Positions 8,586 through 16,296 of a DNA stretch of 64,000 nt are shown here, in pieces. The stretch comes from Myxococcales bacterium (GTDB taxonomy: Bacteria > Myxococcota_A > Polyangia > Polyangiales > Polyangiaceae): assembly GCA_016712525.1 (NCBI GenBank), contig JADJQX010000007.1, forward strand, positions 434,001 to 498,000, read 5' to 3'. Numbering within the stretch: the first letter of the stretch is position 1; each line of letters starts with the position of its first letter. The notes beneath the pieces are model-generated. The model was not told the origin of the DNA. It did no database searches and was given only the letters and a program-made list of their open reading frames with translations. The position numbers and the translations under genes are program-made.

Positions 8586-8620
8586 CGCGCGTGTCCCGGG
8601 CCAACGAGCCCGGGCGCGCG
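8586..8620 (+). terminator. Strong GC hairpin after rplI
   Basis: Arms CCCGGGC (8595-8601) and GCCCGGG (8608-8614) close a CAACGA loop. They extend below a TGT bulge with a further 6 bp (8586-8591 with 8615-8620). There is no T-run after it, so it may be a Rho-type or partial terminator between the ribosomal genes and dnaB. Confidence 0.5.
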
Positions 8621-8731
8621 CCCCTCGAATCTCGCAGCTCCTGCGAATCGAGCGGCTCGGGCTTCTCGTGACGAGAGCGCCCCGGTACCCTGGTGGTACT
8701 GGGGCGTTCGCCCATTTTCGAGGATACGTCC

Positions 8732-10216
8732 GTGGAACGAAGCTTCGGGTTCAAGAAGAAAGAGGTCGAGACGCCGCCCACCATCGAGGGCATCGTCCCG
8801 CCGCACGACCTCGACTCGGAGGCCGCGGTGCTCTCGGCGATCCTCATCGACGGCGGGGCCATGGACCGCGTCCAGGAGTTCCTCAAGGCCGACCACTTCT
8901 ACTCCGAGGCCCACCGGCGCATCTACGAGGCCGCCCTCGAGCTCCGCGCCGTGGGGCAGCCGGTCGACGTGGTGACCGTGGGCTCGTGGCTGAAGGGCCG
9001 TGGGCGCATCGAGCAGGTCGGCGGCATGGGCTACCTGACCGAGATCTTGAACAGCGCTCCGGCGGTCGCGAACGTCACCGCGTACGCGCAGGTGATCTTC
9101 GAAAAGTTCAGGATTCGGGCGCTCATCCTCGCGTGCCAGAAGGTGTCGGCGCAGGCCTACCTCGACTACGGCGAGGCCCAGTCGTTCATCGATAACGCCG
9201 AGCAGGCCGTCTACAACATCGCCCGCGTCAGCCAGACGTCGCAGACCGAGAAGCTGCTCGACGTCATGAAGAAGTCGTTCAAGCAGCTCACGGAGGCGAT
9301 GAAGCGAGGCGATCGCATCATCGGCGTCCCGACGGGCTTCGACCGACTCGACGCGCTCACGTCCGGCCTCCACGACGGCGACCTCACCATCGTGGCCGCG
9401 CGCCCCGGCATGGGAAAGACCAGCTTCGTCCTCAACATCGCCGTCAACGTCGCCGCGCCGAAGGGCCGCGAGCTCGCGAACGACCCGAACCAGCGGTGGG
9501 AGGAGCCAGGCGTCGGGTGCGTCGTGTTCTCGCTCGAAATGCCCCGCGAGCAGCTCGCCAATCGTATGGTCTGCTCCGAGGGGCGGGTCGACGTCAGCAA
9601 GATGAGGAAGGGCTATTTGAGCCAGGAAGACTGGCAGAAGCTCACGCAGTCGGCGGGCTTCCTCGGCAAATGCCCCATCTGGATCGACGACTCGCCTTCG
9701 CTCGGGATCCTGGAGCTTCGCTCGAAGGTGAGGAGGCTCCAGGCCGAGTTCAACCGGACCGACGAGGCGGGCAACCTCACCCACCGCATCGGGCTCGTCA
9801 TCGTCGACTACCTCCAGCTCATGAAGGGGCGCGACGGCGCACAGTCCCGCGAGCAAGAAATCTCAGAGATTTCGCGTGGTTTGAAGGGGCTCGCGAAGGA
9901 GCTCAAGGTGCCCGTCATCGCGCTCTCGCAGCTCAATCGTGCCGTCGAGACGCGCAGCGAGAAGTCGAAGCGGCCGATGATCTCGGACCTCCGTGAGTCG
10001 GGCGCCATCGAGCAGGACGCCGACAACATCCTCTTCATCTACCGCGACGACTACTACACGAAGGAAGCGAGCGAGGAGCCCAACGTGGCCGAGCTCATCG
10101 TAGCGAAGCAGCGCAACGGGCCCACCGGCACGGTCAAGGTGCGCTTCGACAAGGAGTACACGCGGTTCGACAACCTCGCGCCGGGCGAATTCCAGGAAGA
10201 CTTCGAGGCCGGCTGA
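8732..10216 (+). CDS. dnaB: Replicative DNA helicase DnaB
   Basis: A 494-residue hexameric replication-fork helicase. The N-terminal DnaB domain (about residues 25-130) has PHDLDSEAAVLSAILIDGG. The RecA-like motor has Walker A ARPGMGKTSF (about residue 222), SLEMPREQLANRM, the Walker B region IVDYLQLM, and SRGLKGLAKELKVPVIALSQL. The length shows that no intein interrupts it. A GTG at 8732 with GAGGA seven bases upstream is preferred; an in-frame GTG at 8693 would add 13 residues without support. Downstream of rplI is a common position for dnaB in many bacteria. Confidence 0.94.
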   Translation: MERSFGFKKKEVETPPTIEGIVPPHDLDSEAAVLSAILIDGGAMDRVQEFLKADHFYSEAHRRIYEAALELRAVGQPVDVVTVGSWLKGRGRIEQVGGMGYLTEILNSAPAVANVTAYAQVIFEKFRIRALILACQKVSAQAYLDYGEAQSFIDNAEQAVYNIARVSQTSQTEKLLDVMKKSFKQLTEAMKRGDRIIGVPTGFDRLDALTSGLHDGDLTIVAARPGMGKTSFVLNIAVNVAAPKGRELANDPNQRWEEPGVGCVVFSLEMPREQLANRMVCSEGRVDVSKMRKGYLSQEDWQKLTQSAGFLGKCPIWIDDSPSLGILELRSKVRRLQAEFNRTDEAGNLTHRIGLVIVDYLQLMKGRDGAQSREQEISEISRGLKGLAKELKVPVIALSQLNRAVETRSEKSKRPMISDLRESGAIEQDADNILFIYRDDYYTKEASEEPNVAELIVAKQRNGPTGTVKVRFDKEYTRFDNLAPGEFQEDFEAG

Positions 10217-10271
10217 GCCGTAGCCCTTTCGGCCGCGGGCGCTGCCGAAAACGTGGTAACCGGGAGAAGGT

Positions 10272-11429
10272 ATGGTCGCAAAAGTGCCGCTGTCCGAGCT
10301 CGTCCGCGAGCGACGCGTCCTCGTCACGGTGGGGGCGGGAGGGGTCGGGAAGACCACCACGGCGGCGGCGCTCGCGCTCGCGGCGGCGCGTGAGGGCAGG
10401 AACGTGCTCTGCCTCACCATCGACCCGGCGAGGCGCCTCGCGCAGTCCCTCGGGCTCGCCGAGATGGGCTCCGAGGCCGTTCGTGTCGACGAGAAGATCT
10501 TCGCGGACGCCGGCGTCGTGGTCTCGGGGTCGCTCACGGCGGCGATGCTCGACACGAAGCGCACCTTCGACGACCTCATCGTGAAACATGCGTCGTCGCG
10601 CGAGAAGGCCGATCGTGTGCTCGGCAACAAGCTCTATCGGTACGTCTCCGAGTCCCTCGCGGGGACCCAAGAGTACATGGCCATGGAGAAGCTCGTGGAG
10701 GTGCGACAGGACCCACGCTGGGACCTCGTGGTGCTCGACACCCCGCCCACGGCCAACGCCCTCGACTTCCTCGACGCCCCCGAGCGCCTCATCGGCATGC
10801 TCGACAGCGCGGCCATGAAGTGGTTCCAAGAGGCGTTCGAGTCGAGCGGGAAGTTTTCGCTCAACATCCTCGCGAAGGGCGCGTCGGCGGTCCTGAAGGG
10901 GATCGGCAAGCTTACGGGCGGTGGTCTGCTCGAGGCGATGGCCGAGTTCATCTCCGAGATCAACGAGCTTTTCGGGGGCTTCAAGGAGCGCGCGCGCCAC
11001 GTCGAAAAGACGCTCCGTTCGCCCGACGTCGCGTTCGTGCTCGTCACGTCGCCTTCGCCTCCGAGCATCAAAGAGGTCCTCTACTTCGCCGATCGCCTCG
11101 CCGAAGCGAACATGCCTCGTGGCGCGTTCGTCGTGAACCGCATGCGGCGAGCGCCGGCCTTTTCGGGCGCCGTCACAGCCGAAGACGCGGCCGCGGGCAT
11201 CTCCAAATACGGCCTCACGCTCGACGACGGCGCGGCAGATCGGCTCTCCGAGGCCCACGGCGACGCGACCCGCATGTCGGCCCTCGACGCGCGCAACGTC
11301 GAGGCCATCACGGCCCAAGCGACGAGCGGCGTCCCCGTCGTGCGTGTCGCCGAGCGCGCCACCGACGTCCACGACGTCCGCATGCTCGCCGATCTCGGCG
11401 ACGTCCTCATGCGCGGCGGAGATCTCTGA
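10272..11429 (+). CDS. ArsA/Get3-like P-loop ATPase
   Basis: A 385-residue SIMIBI-class ATPase. The deviant Walker A VGAGGVGKTTTAAALAL (residues ~17-33), the switch region TIDPARRLAQSLGL and the A-loop-like LVVLDTPPTANALDFL place it in the ArsA/Get3 family. The middle part includes GTQEYMAMEKLVEV, normal for the bacterial group of unknown client. There is a single ATPase domain, not the duplicated ArsA of arsenite pumps, and no ars genes are nearby, so arsenic export is unlikely. Start at 10272 follows GAGAAGG by a few bases. The gene stands alone. Confidence 0.82.
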   Translation: MVAKVPLSELVRERRVLVTVGAGGVGKTTTAAALALAAAREGRNVLCLTIDPARRLAQSLGLAEMGSEAVRVDEKIFADAGVVVSGSLTAAMLDTKRTFDDLIVKHASSREKADRVLGNKLYRYVSESLAGTQEYMAMEKLVEVRQDPRWDLVVLDTPPTANALDFLDAPERLIGMLDSAAMKWFQEAFESSGKFSLNILAKGASAVLKGIGKLTGGGLLEAMAEFISEINELFGGFKERARHVEKTLRSPDVAFVLVTSPSPPSIKEVLYFADRLAEANMPRGAFVVNRMRRAPAFSGAVTAEDAAAGISKYGLTLDDGAADRLSEAHGDATRMSALDARNVEAITAQATSGVPVVRVAERATDVHDVRMLADLGDVLMRGGDL

Positions 11430-11605
11430 AGGGCACGCGCTTCGAGGTGGCGCCGGACCGACGTCCGCCCGCCCGATCTCGAGCGGTCTCTCTTCCTCTC
11501 CGGCGTGCCCGTGCGCGACGATCCGCCGGGCCGCCCTACGGCTCCTCGGATGCAAATCGCGCCCACCAGGAACTTCTCCAGCGCTCGGGCGGTCCATGGG
11601 CGCGA

Positions 11606-12661
11606 ATGCATCCGCGACATAGCACCCTTCGCCTGCTGTCGGCGCTCCTCGCGCCGCTTTTTTCCTGCGCAGCGTGCGGCGCGACCCGGAATCCCGTGAT
11701 CAGGTCGAACCCTCCCGTCGGCGCGCCGAGCGCCCGCAGCGCCGCGTCGAGCGGCCCGGACGGCAGGCTCCCGCTCGTCACCACGGACGCCGACGTCAGG
11801 TGCAAGGCACCGACGGCGATCCTGTCCAAGCCGTCCCCATTTCACGCGGCGCTCGTCCGTTGGAGCGAGGAGCCCGCAGGCTCGCCCGGCGCCAACGCCG
11901 CGCTCGAGGCGGCGTGCGACGCAGCGACGGAGGGCTCACGTGCCACGGAGCGCGCCGCGTGTGTGCTCCTCGGTCTCGCCTACGCCTCCGGCGACGGTGT
12001 AAAGCGCGACCCCCTCGCGGCCTTCGCCTATTTCGAGCGCGGTGCGACCTGCGAGCTTAGCTTCGGCGCGTTCGATCTTGCACAAGCGCGCGAGCACGCC
12101 ATCACGGGATCGAGCGTCTCGTGTTGCGCAGGCCGCTCGTGCAAAGAGGGGTGCGAGGCGACCTGCGCGCGGGCCATCGAGCAGGTCCAGCGCGAGCTCG
12201 AGCCGCCGCTTCGTGCCGCATGCGAGCGTGGTCGCGGCGTCGCCTGCCACATGCTGGCGACGTTGGTCCAGGGCGAGTACATCCAAGAGGTCGGAGCGTT
12301 GACCGTGAAGGGAGCCGACGAGGAAAAGGACCTCGAGCCGCTCCTCGAGAGGGCCTGTCGTTCCCGCGTCGGCCCCGCATGCGAGTGGCTCGCCTTTCGG
12401 TCCGTCACGTTCTCCGACGGGCAGTCGGCGGCGAGCAAGCGGGCCGAGCTCGCAAAGCGTCGCGGGCTCCTGGAGAAGGCTTGCGACGCCGGGTGGGGAG
12501 ACGGCTGCTTCCACCTCGGCAAGAGCTACGAAGAGACCGCCGACCACGCGAGGGCGGTGCCGTTCTGGGAAAAGGCCTGCACCCTCGGGCTCCACCGCGT
12601 CTGCGACGAGCTCGAGACCATGCGCTCGAAGGCCAAGTCTCCCCCGAGGAGCACGCGGTAG
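11606..12661 (+). CDS. Sel1-like/TPR repeat lipoprotein
   Basis: A 351-residue predicted lipoprotein (hydrophobic LRLLSALLAPLF then Cys21 or Cys24). The mature part is Cys-rich and built from Sel1-like helical repeats whose units carry A-C/G-C pairs: ACVLLGLAYASGDGVKRD, GVACHMLATLVQGEY, GPACEWLAFRSV, DGCFHLGKSYEE. Such repeats are protein-interaction scaffolds, and the conserved Cys pairs suggest disulfide-linked repeats outside the cytoplasm. The ATG at 11606 is chosen because upstream residues in the frame are Arg-rich and antisense-like. It converges with the following lipoprotein across a hairpin. Partner unknown. Confidence 0.72.
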   Translation: MHPRHSTLRLLSALLAPLFSCAACGATRNPVIRSNPPVGAPSARSAASSGPDGRLPLVTTDADVRCKAPTAILSKPSPFHAALVRWSEEPAGSPGANAALEAACDAATEGSRATERAACVLLGLAYASGDGVKRDPLAAFAYFERGATCELSFGAFDLAQAREHAITGSSVSCCAGRSCKEGCEATCARAIEQVQRELEPPLRAACERGRGVACHMLATLVQGEYIQEVGALTVKGADEEKDLEPLLERACRSRVGPACEWLAFRSVTFSDGQSAASKRAELAKRRGLLEKACDAGWGDGCFHLGKSYEETADHARAVPFWEKACTLGLHRVCDELETMRSKAKSPPRSTR

Positions 12662-12666
12662 GAGCA

Positions 12667-12725
12667 CCGCTGCCGCGAGCCTGTGGGCAACGGTCTCGGC
12701 GCGCGCTCGCCGCGAGGCTCAGCGG
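12667..12725. terminator. Hairpin between two convergent lipoprotein genes
   Basis: GAGCCT (12677-12682) pairs with AGGCTC (12715-12720). Below a GCCGC bulge, CCGCT (12667-12671) pairs with AGCGG (12721-12725). It sits over the end of the minus-strand gene and just past the plus-strand stop. No T-run is present. Confidence 0.4.
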
Positions 12726-13480
12726 CAGGCCTGAGCGCGCCGCTCCGGGATGGCCGTGCACGAGAAGCCGCCCGGAGCGCGACCCCAGGTGCCGGTGGCC
12801 GCGCACGTCGGCACGGGGCCAATCCAACCCTCGTCGATGCTGCAGCCGAAGTCGCTGCAGATGCAGACCTCGTCGTGGGTGGCCGAGGCGCGGAGCTGCT
12901 CTTGGCCGTCGCAGTCGTAGTCGAAGCTCCCGTCGCCGCGGTCGGGCACGAAGAAGCCGGTCTGACCGGGGCGCGCGTAGTAGTTCTGGTCGTAGCAGTC
13001 GTCCCCGTTTTTCACGTAGTCGACGCCCGCTACCGGGCACGTCATGAGCGGCTTCGTTCCGTCGCCGAAGCCGTCTCCGTCGGTGTCGGGGAAAAGACCA
13101 CCCAGGCCGAGCTCGCACCCGTTGCTCGGGTTTCCGTCGCAGTCGGCGAAGCCGCTCGTGCAGACCGCGGGCGTGCACACCCCGCCGCGGCACGTGGTCG
13201 CTTCGGTGTTGGGGAGCGCGCAATCGGCCGGGTTGCACTCCGGCGTCGGCACGGGCGGCGTAGTCGGAGACGGCGGCGGGACCGGCGGCTCACCCGGGAA
13301 GGGAGGCGTGCTCGTGCTGGGTGGCGGCACCGTGCCCGACGTGGTCGGGGTCGGCGTCGTCGTCGGGATGGGCCCGCCGTCGGGGACGTCGATGTCGACA
13401 CGGCCTCCACAGGCCATCGACACGAGCGGCAAGGCGAGGGCGATCGTGACCGGGAGCACGGAGCGGAGGGAGTGGCGCAT
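12719..13480 (-). CDS. Cys-rich lipoprotein with Pro/Thr linker and DGDG motifs
   Basis: A 253-residue predicted lipoprotein (hydrophobic leader ending VSMAC24). Residues ~35-80 are a Pro/Thr/Ser linker of the kind that spans the cell-surface layer. The C-terminal half is Cys-rich, with FADCDGNPSNGCELGL, then DTDGDGFGDG and FDYDCDGQEQ. This pattern is shared by many myxobacterial surface proteins with putative metal-binding repeats, including the 3603-5738 protein here. Function unknown. It lies downstream of era-der on the same strand but 92 bases away, with a perfect palindrome between. Confidence 0.65.
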   Translation of the reverse strand: MRHSLRSVLPVTIALALPLVSMACGGRVDIDVPDGGPIPTTTPTPTTSGTVPPPSTSTPPFPGEPPVPPPSPTTPPVPTPECNPADCALPNTEATTCRGGVCTPAVCTSGFADCDGNPSNGCELGLGGLFPDTDGDGFGDGTKPLMTCPVAGVDYVKNGDDCYDQNYYARPGQTGFFVPDRGDGSFDYDCDGQEQLRASATHDEVCICSDFGCSIDEGWIGPVPTCAATGTWGRAPGGFSCTAIPERRAQACR

Positions 13481-13548
13481 GCCTTCCCATGAGCAAGGCG
13501 CGCGCCACGTCTAAGTCATCGATTTTGCTCGAGATGCACGCGGCCGGT

Positions 13549-13562
13549 GTGCCACGTGGCAC
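13549..13562. repeat. 14-bp perfect palindrome upstream of a lipoprotein gene
   Basis: GTGCCACGTGGCAC is perfectly self-complementary and lies in the 92-base gap between the der stop and the minus-strand lipoprotein start. It could be an operator for that gene or the core of a small hairpin after der. No second copy was noticed. Confidence 0.35.
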
Positions 13563-13572
13563 GGGCCGTGGC

Positions 13573-15117
13573 TCAGCGTTTGTCGCGGATGCGCATCGGG
13601 CGGGTCGTCTTTTTGGGGCGAGGCCTCGCCTGCGCGCGCGCCTTGGGTGGAGCCTCGGTGGCCGCCGTGTCGACCGAGGGCGTCGACTCGAGCGCCTCGG
13701 TCTCGACGGCCTCGTCGGCGTCGTGCGAGGGGCCCTCTTTCTTTCGGCCCCGACGCTTCTCTTTGTAGAAGATGCGGATGGGCACGCCGTCGAAGCCGAA
13801 CTTCTTTCGGAGCTGGTTCACGACGAAGCGGCGGTAGGAGAAGTGCACCGCCTCGGGCGCGCTCGAGATGATGACGAACGTCGGCGGGGCCACGTCGGCC
13901 TGGGTGATGTAGTAGAGGCGCGGTGCCTTGCCGCCTTGCGTGGGCGGCGGGCGCGACTCGAGCACCTCGGCGAAGAACCGATTGAGCTCGCCCGTCCCGA
14001 CGCGGCGGTAGTAGCCGGCGCTCACGGTCGACACGGCCTCGAAGAGCTCGTTCACGCCGCGCCCGGTCTTGGCCGAGATCTCGACGACGGGCACGAACGG
14101 GGCGAACGAGATCTTCTCGCGCGCGAGCAAGACGGCGCGCTTCTTCTCCTCGCGGTCGAGGAGATCGCACTTGTTGAGCGCGATGATCATGGCCCGCCCG
14201 CGGTCCTCGGCGAGGCCGAGGATCTTCGCGTCTTGTTCGGCGACGCCCTCGTTCGCGTCGCACAAAAGCACGACGACGCTCGAGCGCTCGATGCTCCGGA
14301 TCGACGACACGACGCTCATCGACTCGACGGCGTCCTCGGCCTTGGTGACCCGGCCCTTCTTGCGGATGCCCGCCGTGTCGACGAAGACGAACGTCTCTTC
14401 GCCGCGCGTGACGACGGCGTCGATCGCGTCGCGCGTCGTGCCCGGGCGCGAGTCGACCATCATGCGCTCTTCGCCGAGCAGGCGGTTCATCAGGCTCGAT
14501 TTGCCGGCGTTCGGCCTGCCGATGAGCGAGATGCGGGTGAGCGAGTCGGCCTCGGCGGCGGGAGCCTCGGGCGGGAACGCGGCGACGAAGTCTCCCTCGA
14601 GCTCGGCGAGGCCGCGGCCGTGGAGCGCGCTCACCGGGTACACCTTCTTCACGCCGAGCCCGTAGAGCTCGTACGCTTCGGCGTCGATCGTCGGGGAGTC
14701 GGCCTTGTTGGCGGCGTAGAACACGGGCTTCTTCGCGCGGCGGAGGAGGGCGACCGCGGCCTTGTCGGCGGCCGTGAGGGGGAGCGTCCCGTCGGTCACG
14801 AACACGATGACGTCCGCCTCTTCGATCGCCGACTTGACGTGCCGAGCGATGCCCGCGCGCATGGGATCGTCGTCCTCGGGGTCGAACCCGCCGGTGTCGA
14901 CGAGCGTGTACTCGCGCCCGAACGCGTGGGTGTCGGCGTAGTGACGATCGCGCGTGACGCCGGGCTCGTCGTGCACGATCGCGAGCTTCTTTCGCGCGAG
15001 ACGGTTGAAGAGCGTCGACTTGCCGACGTTGGGGCGGCCGACGACCGCGACGATCGGGAGGCCGGAGGTGCCGCCAGGGACGCCGCGGCGGATGCGGGGG
15101 CTGTAGTGTTTGGTCAT
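13573..15117 (-). CDS. der: Ribosome-associated GTPase Der (EngA)
   Basis: A 514-residue tandem GTPase needed for 50S subunit maturation. G domain 1 has VVGRPNVGKSTLFNRL, DTGGF and NKAD; G domain 2 has LIGRPNAGKSSLMNRLLG, DTAGI and NKCD. A KH-like C-terminal domain follows, including QLRKKFGFDGVPIRIFYKEK. The last ~60 residues form a low-complexity Glu/Ala then Arg/Pro/Lys tail beyond the normal Der end. The ATG overlaps the era stop as ATGA, so the two are translationally coupled. The N-terminus carries a short basic extension before the first G1 motif. Confidence 0.95.
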   Translation of the reverse strand: MTKHYSPRIRRGVPGGTSGLPIVAVVGRPNVGKSTLFNRLARKKLAIVHDEPGVTRDRHYADTHAFGREYTLVDTGGFDPEDDDPMRAGIARHVKSAIEEADVIVFVTDGTLPLTAADKAAVALLRRAKKPVFYAANKADSPTIDAEAYELYGLGVKKVYPVSALHGRGLAELEGDFVAAFPPEAPAAEADSLTRISLIGRPNAGKSSLMNRLLGEERMMVDSRPGTTRDAIDAVVTRGEETFVFVDTAGIRKKGRVTKAEDAVESMSVVSSIRSIERSSVVVLLCDANEGVAEQDAKILGLAEDRGRAMIIALNKCDLLDREEKKRAVLLAREKISFAPFVPVVEISAKTGRGVNELFEAVSTVSAGYYRRVGTGELNRFFAEVLESRPPPTQGGKAPRLYYITQADVAPPTFVIISSAPEAVHFSYRRFVVNQLRKKFGFDGVPIRIFYKEKRRGRKKEGPSHDADEAVETEALESTPSVDTAATEAPPKARAQARPRPKKTTRPMRIRDKR

Positions 15118-16133
15118 CGTGGTTCGCCCTTCGCCTTGCTCTTGGCAGGCTTCGGAGTCTTTTTCCGGCCTTCGGCCGAGGTCCGGGCGTACCCGAGCTC
15201 CATGAGCCGTTGATCGCTCTCGTACCAGCCGGGGGTGGTTCGGACGTGCACGGCGAGGTGCACCTGACGCCCGATCAGCGCCTCGACGCGCGCGCGCGCA
15301 CCCTTGCCGATCTCCTTCATCAGGCTGCCCTTTTCGCCGAGGACGATCGCCTTGTGCGAGTCCTTGTCGACGTGGAGGACGACCTGGATCCGGGGGACCC
15401 GCAGGCCCTCCTCGAACGACTCGACCTCGACGGCCACCCCATGGGGGACCTCGTCCCTCGTGTACTTGAGCACCTGCTCGCGCACGTACTCGGCCACGAA
15501 AAAGCGGACGGGTTTGTCGGAGATCTCGTCGTCGGGGTAGGGGTGGTCGCCCACCGGCAAGAGCTTCCCGACCTCGCCGAGGACGCGGCTCGCCCCGTCG
15601 GCCTTGCGCGCCGAGAGGGGAACGATGGCCTCGAAATCGCGGAGCTTTCCGTAGGCCTCGAGCACCGGGAAGAGCGCCGCCTTCTCCTTGATGCGGTCGA
15701 CCTTGTTCAGCACCAAGACGACCTTCTTGCCCTCGGGGATCTTCGCCAAGATGGCGCGGTCCTCCCGAGCGACCTCGGTCTTCGGCGGCTGGGTGAGCTC
15801 GCACACGAAGACGACCACGTCCGCCTCGCGCGCCGACTCTTCGGCGAGGGCGTTCATGTGGGCGCCGAGCTTCGTCCGCGCCGCGTGGATACCGGGGGTG
15901 TCGAGGAAGATGAACTGCTCGATATCGTTGGTCAAAATGCCAGCGATTCGGTCGCGGGTGGTCTGAGGTTTCCCGCTCGTGATCGTGAGCCGCTCCCCGA
16001 GGAGCGCGTTCATGAGGGTGCTCTTGCCCACGTTGGGGCGGCCGACGAGCGCCACCGTCCCGGCGCGTCGCTCGGGTGGTTTCTGGCGTTTCGGGGTCGG
16101 GGTGCCGCGTTTTCCGGCGGTCGGCTCGGCCAT
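15114..16133 (-). CDS. era: GTPase Era
   Basis: A 339-residue GTPase that acts in 16S rRNA processing and 30S assembly. The G domain has VALVGRPNVGKSTLMNALLG, the Era-type switch SGKPQTTRDRI, DTPGIH and NKVD. The C-terminal KH domain includes VEVESFEEG and the GXXG-type loop GEKGSLMKEIGKGARARVE. A basic 20-residue N-terminal tail precedes the G domain, and the C-terminus is Lys/Arg-rich. The start at 16133 is the only Met near the domain; the frame stays open well upstream but is antisense to the next gene. Overlaps der by four bases. Confidence 0.95.
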   Translation of the reverse strand: MAEPTAGKRGTPTPKRQKPPERRAGTVALVGRPNVGKSTLMNALLGERLTITSGKPQTTRDRIAGILTNDIEQFIFLDTPGIHAARTKLGAHMNALAEESAREADVVVFVCELTQPPKTEVAREDRAILAKIPEGKKVVLVLNKVDRIKEKAALFPVLEAYGKLRDFEAIVPLSARKADGASRVLGEVGKLLPVGDHPYPDDEISDKPVRFFVAEYVREQVLKYTRDEVPHGVAVEVESFEEGLRVPRIQVVLHVDKDSHKAIVLGEKGSLMKEIGKGARARVEALIGRQVHLAVHVRTTPGWYESDQRLMELGYARTSAEGRKKTPKPAKSKAKGEPR

Positions 16134-16296
16134 GGCGGTCGCCCTTAGCACGCCCGCGCGGGAAAATCCGACGAAGACCGCGGTTGCTTCGGGCCTTTGG
16201 TCTCGGTATGACCCACGCGACGTGTGGCGAGGGCCGTCCGTCCTCGGGCCGAATGCCCGGGCGAGCCTCGCCGTGCGCCCTTCCGAACGAGCTTTC

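Noticed and set aside
8732..10216. Intein in dnaB
   Set aside because: The protein is of normal length and the Walker A and DYLQLM regions are uninterrupted.
10272..11429. Arsenical-resistance ArsA
   Set aside because: Single ATPase domain, no arsenite pump or arsR nearby; more like the Get3-type bacterial group of unknown role.
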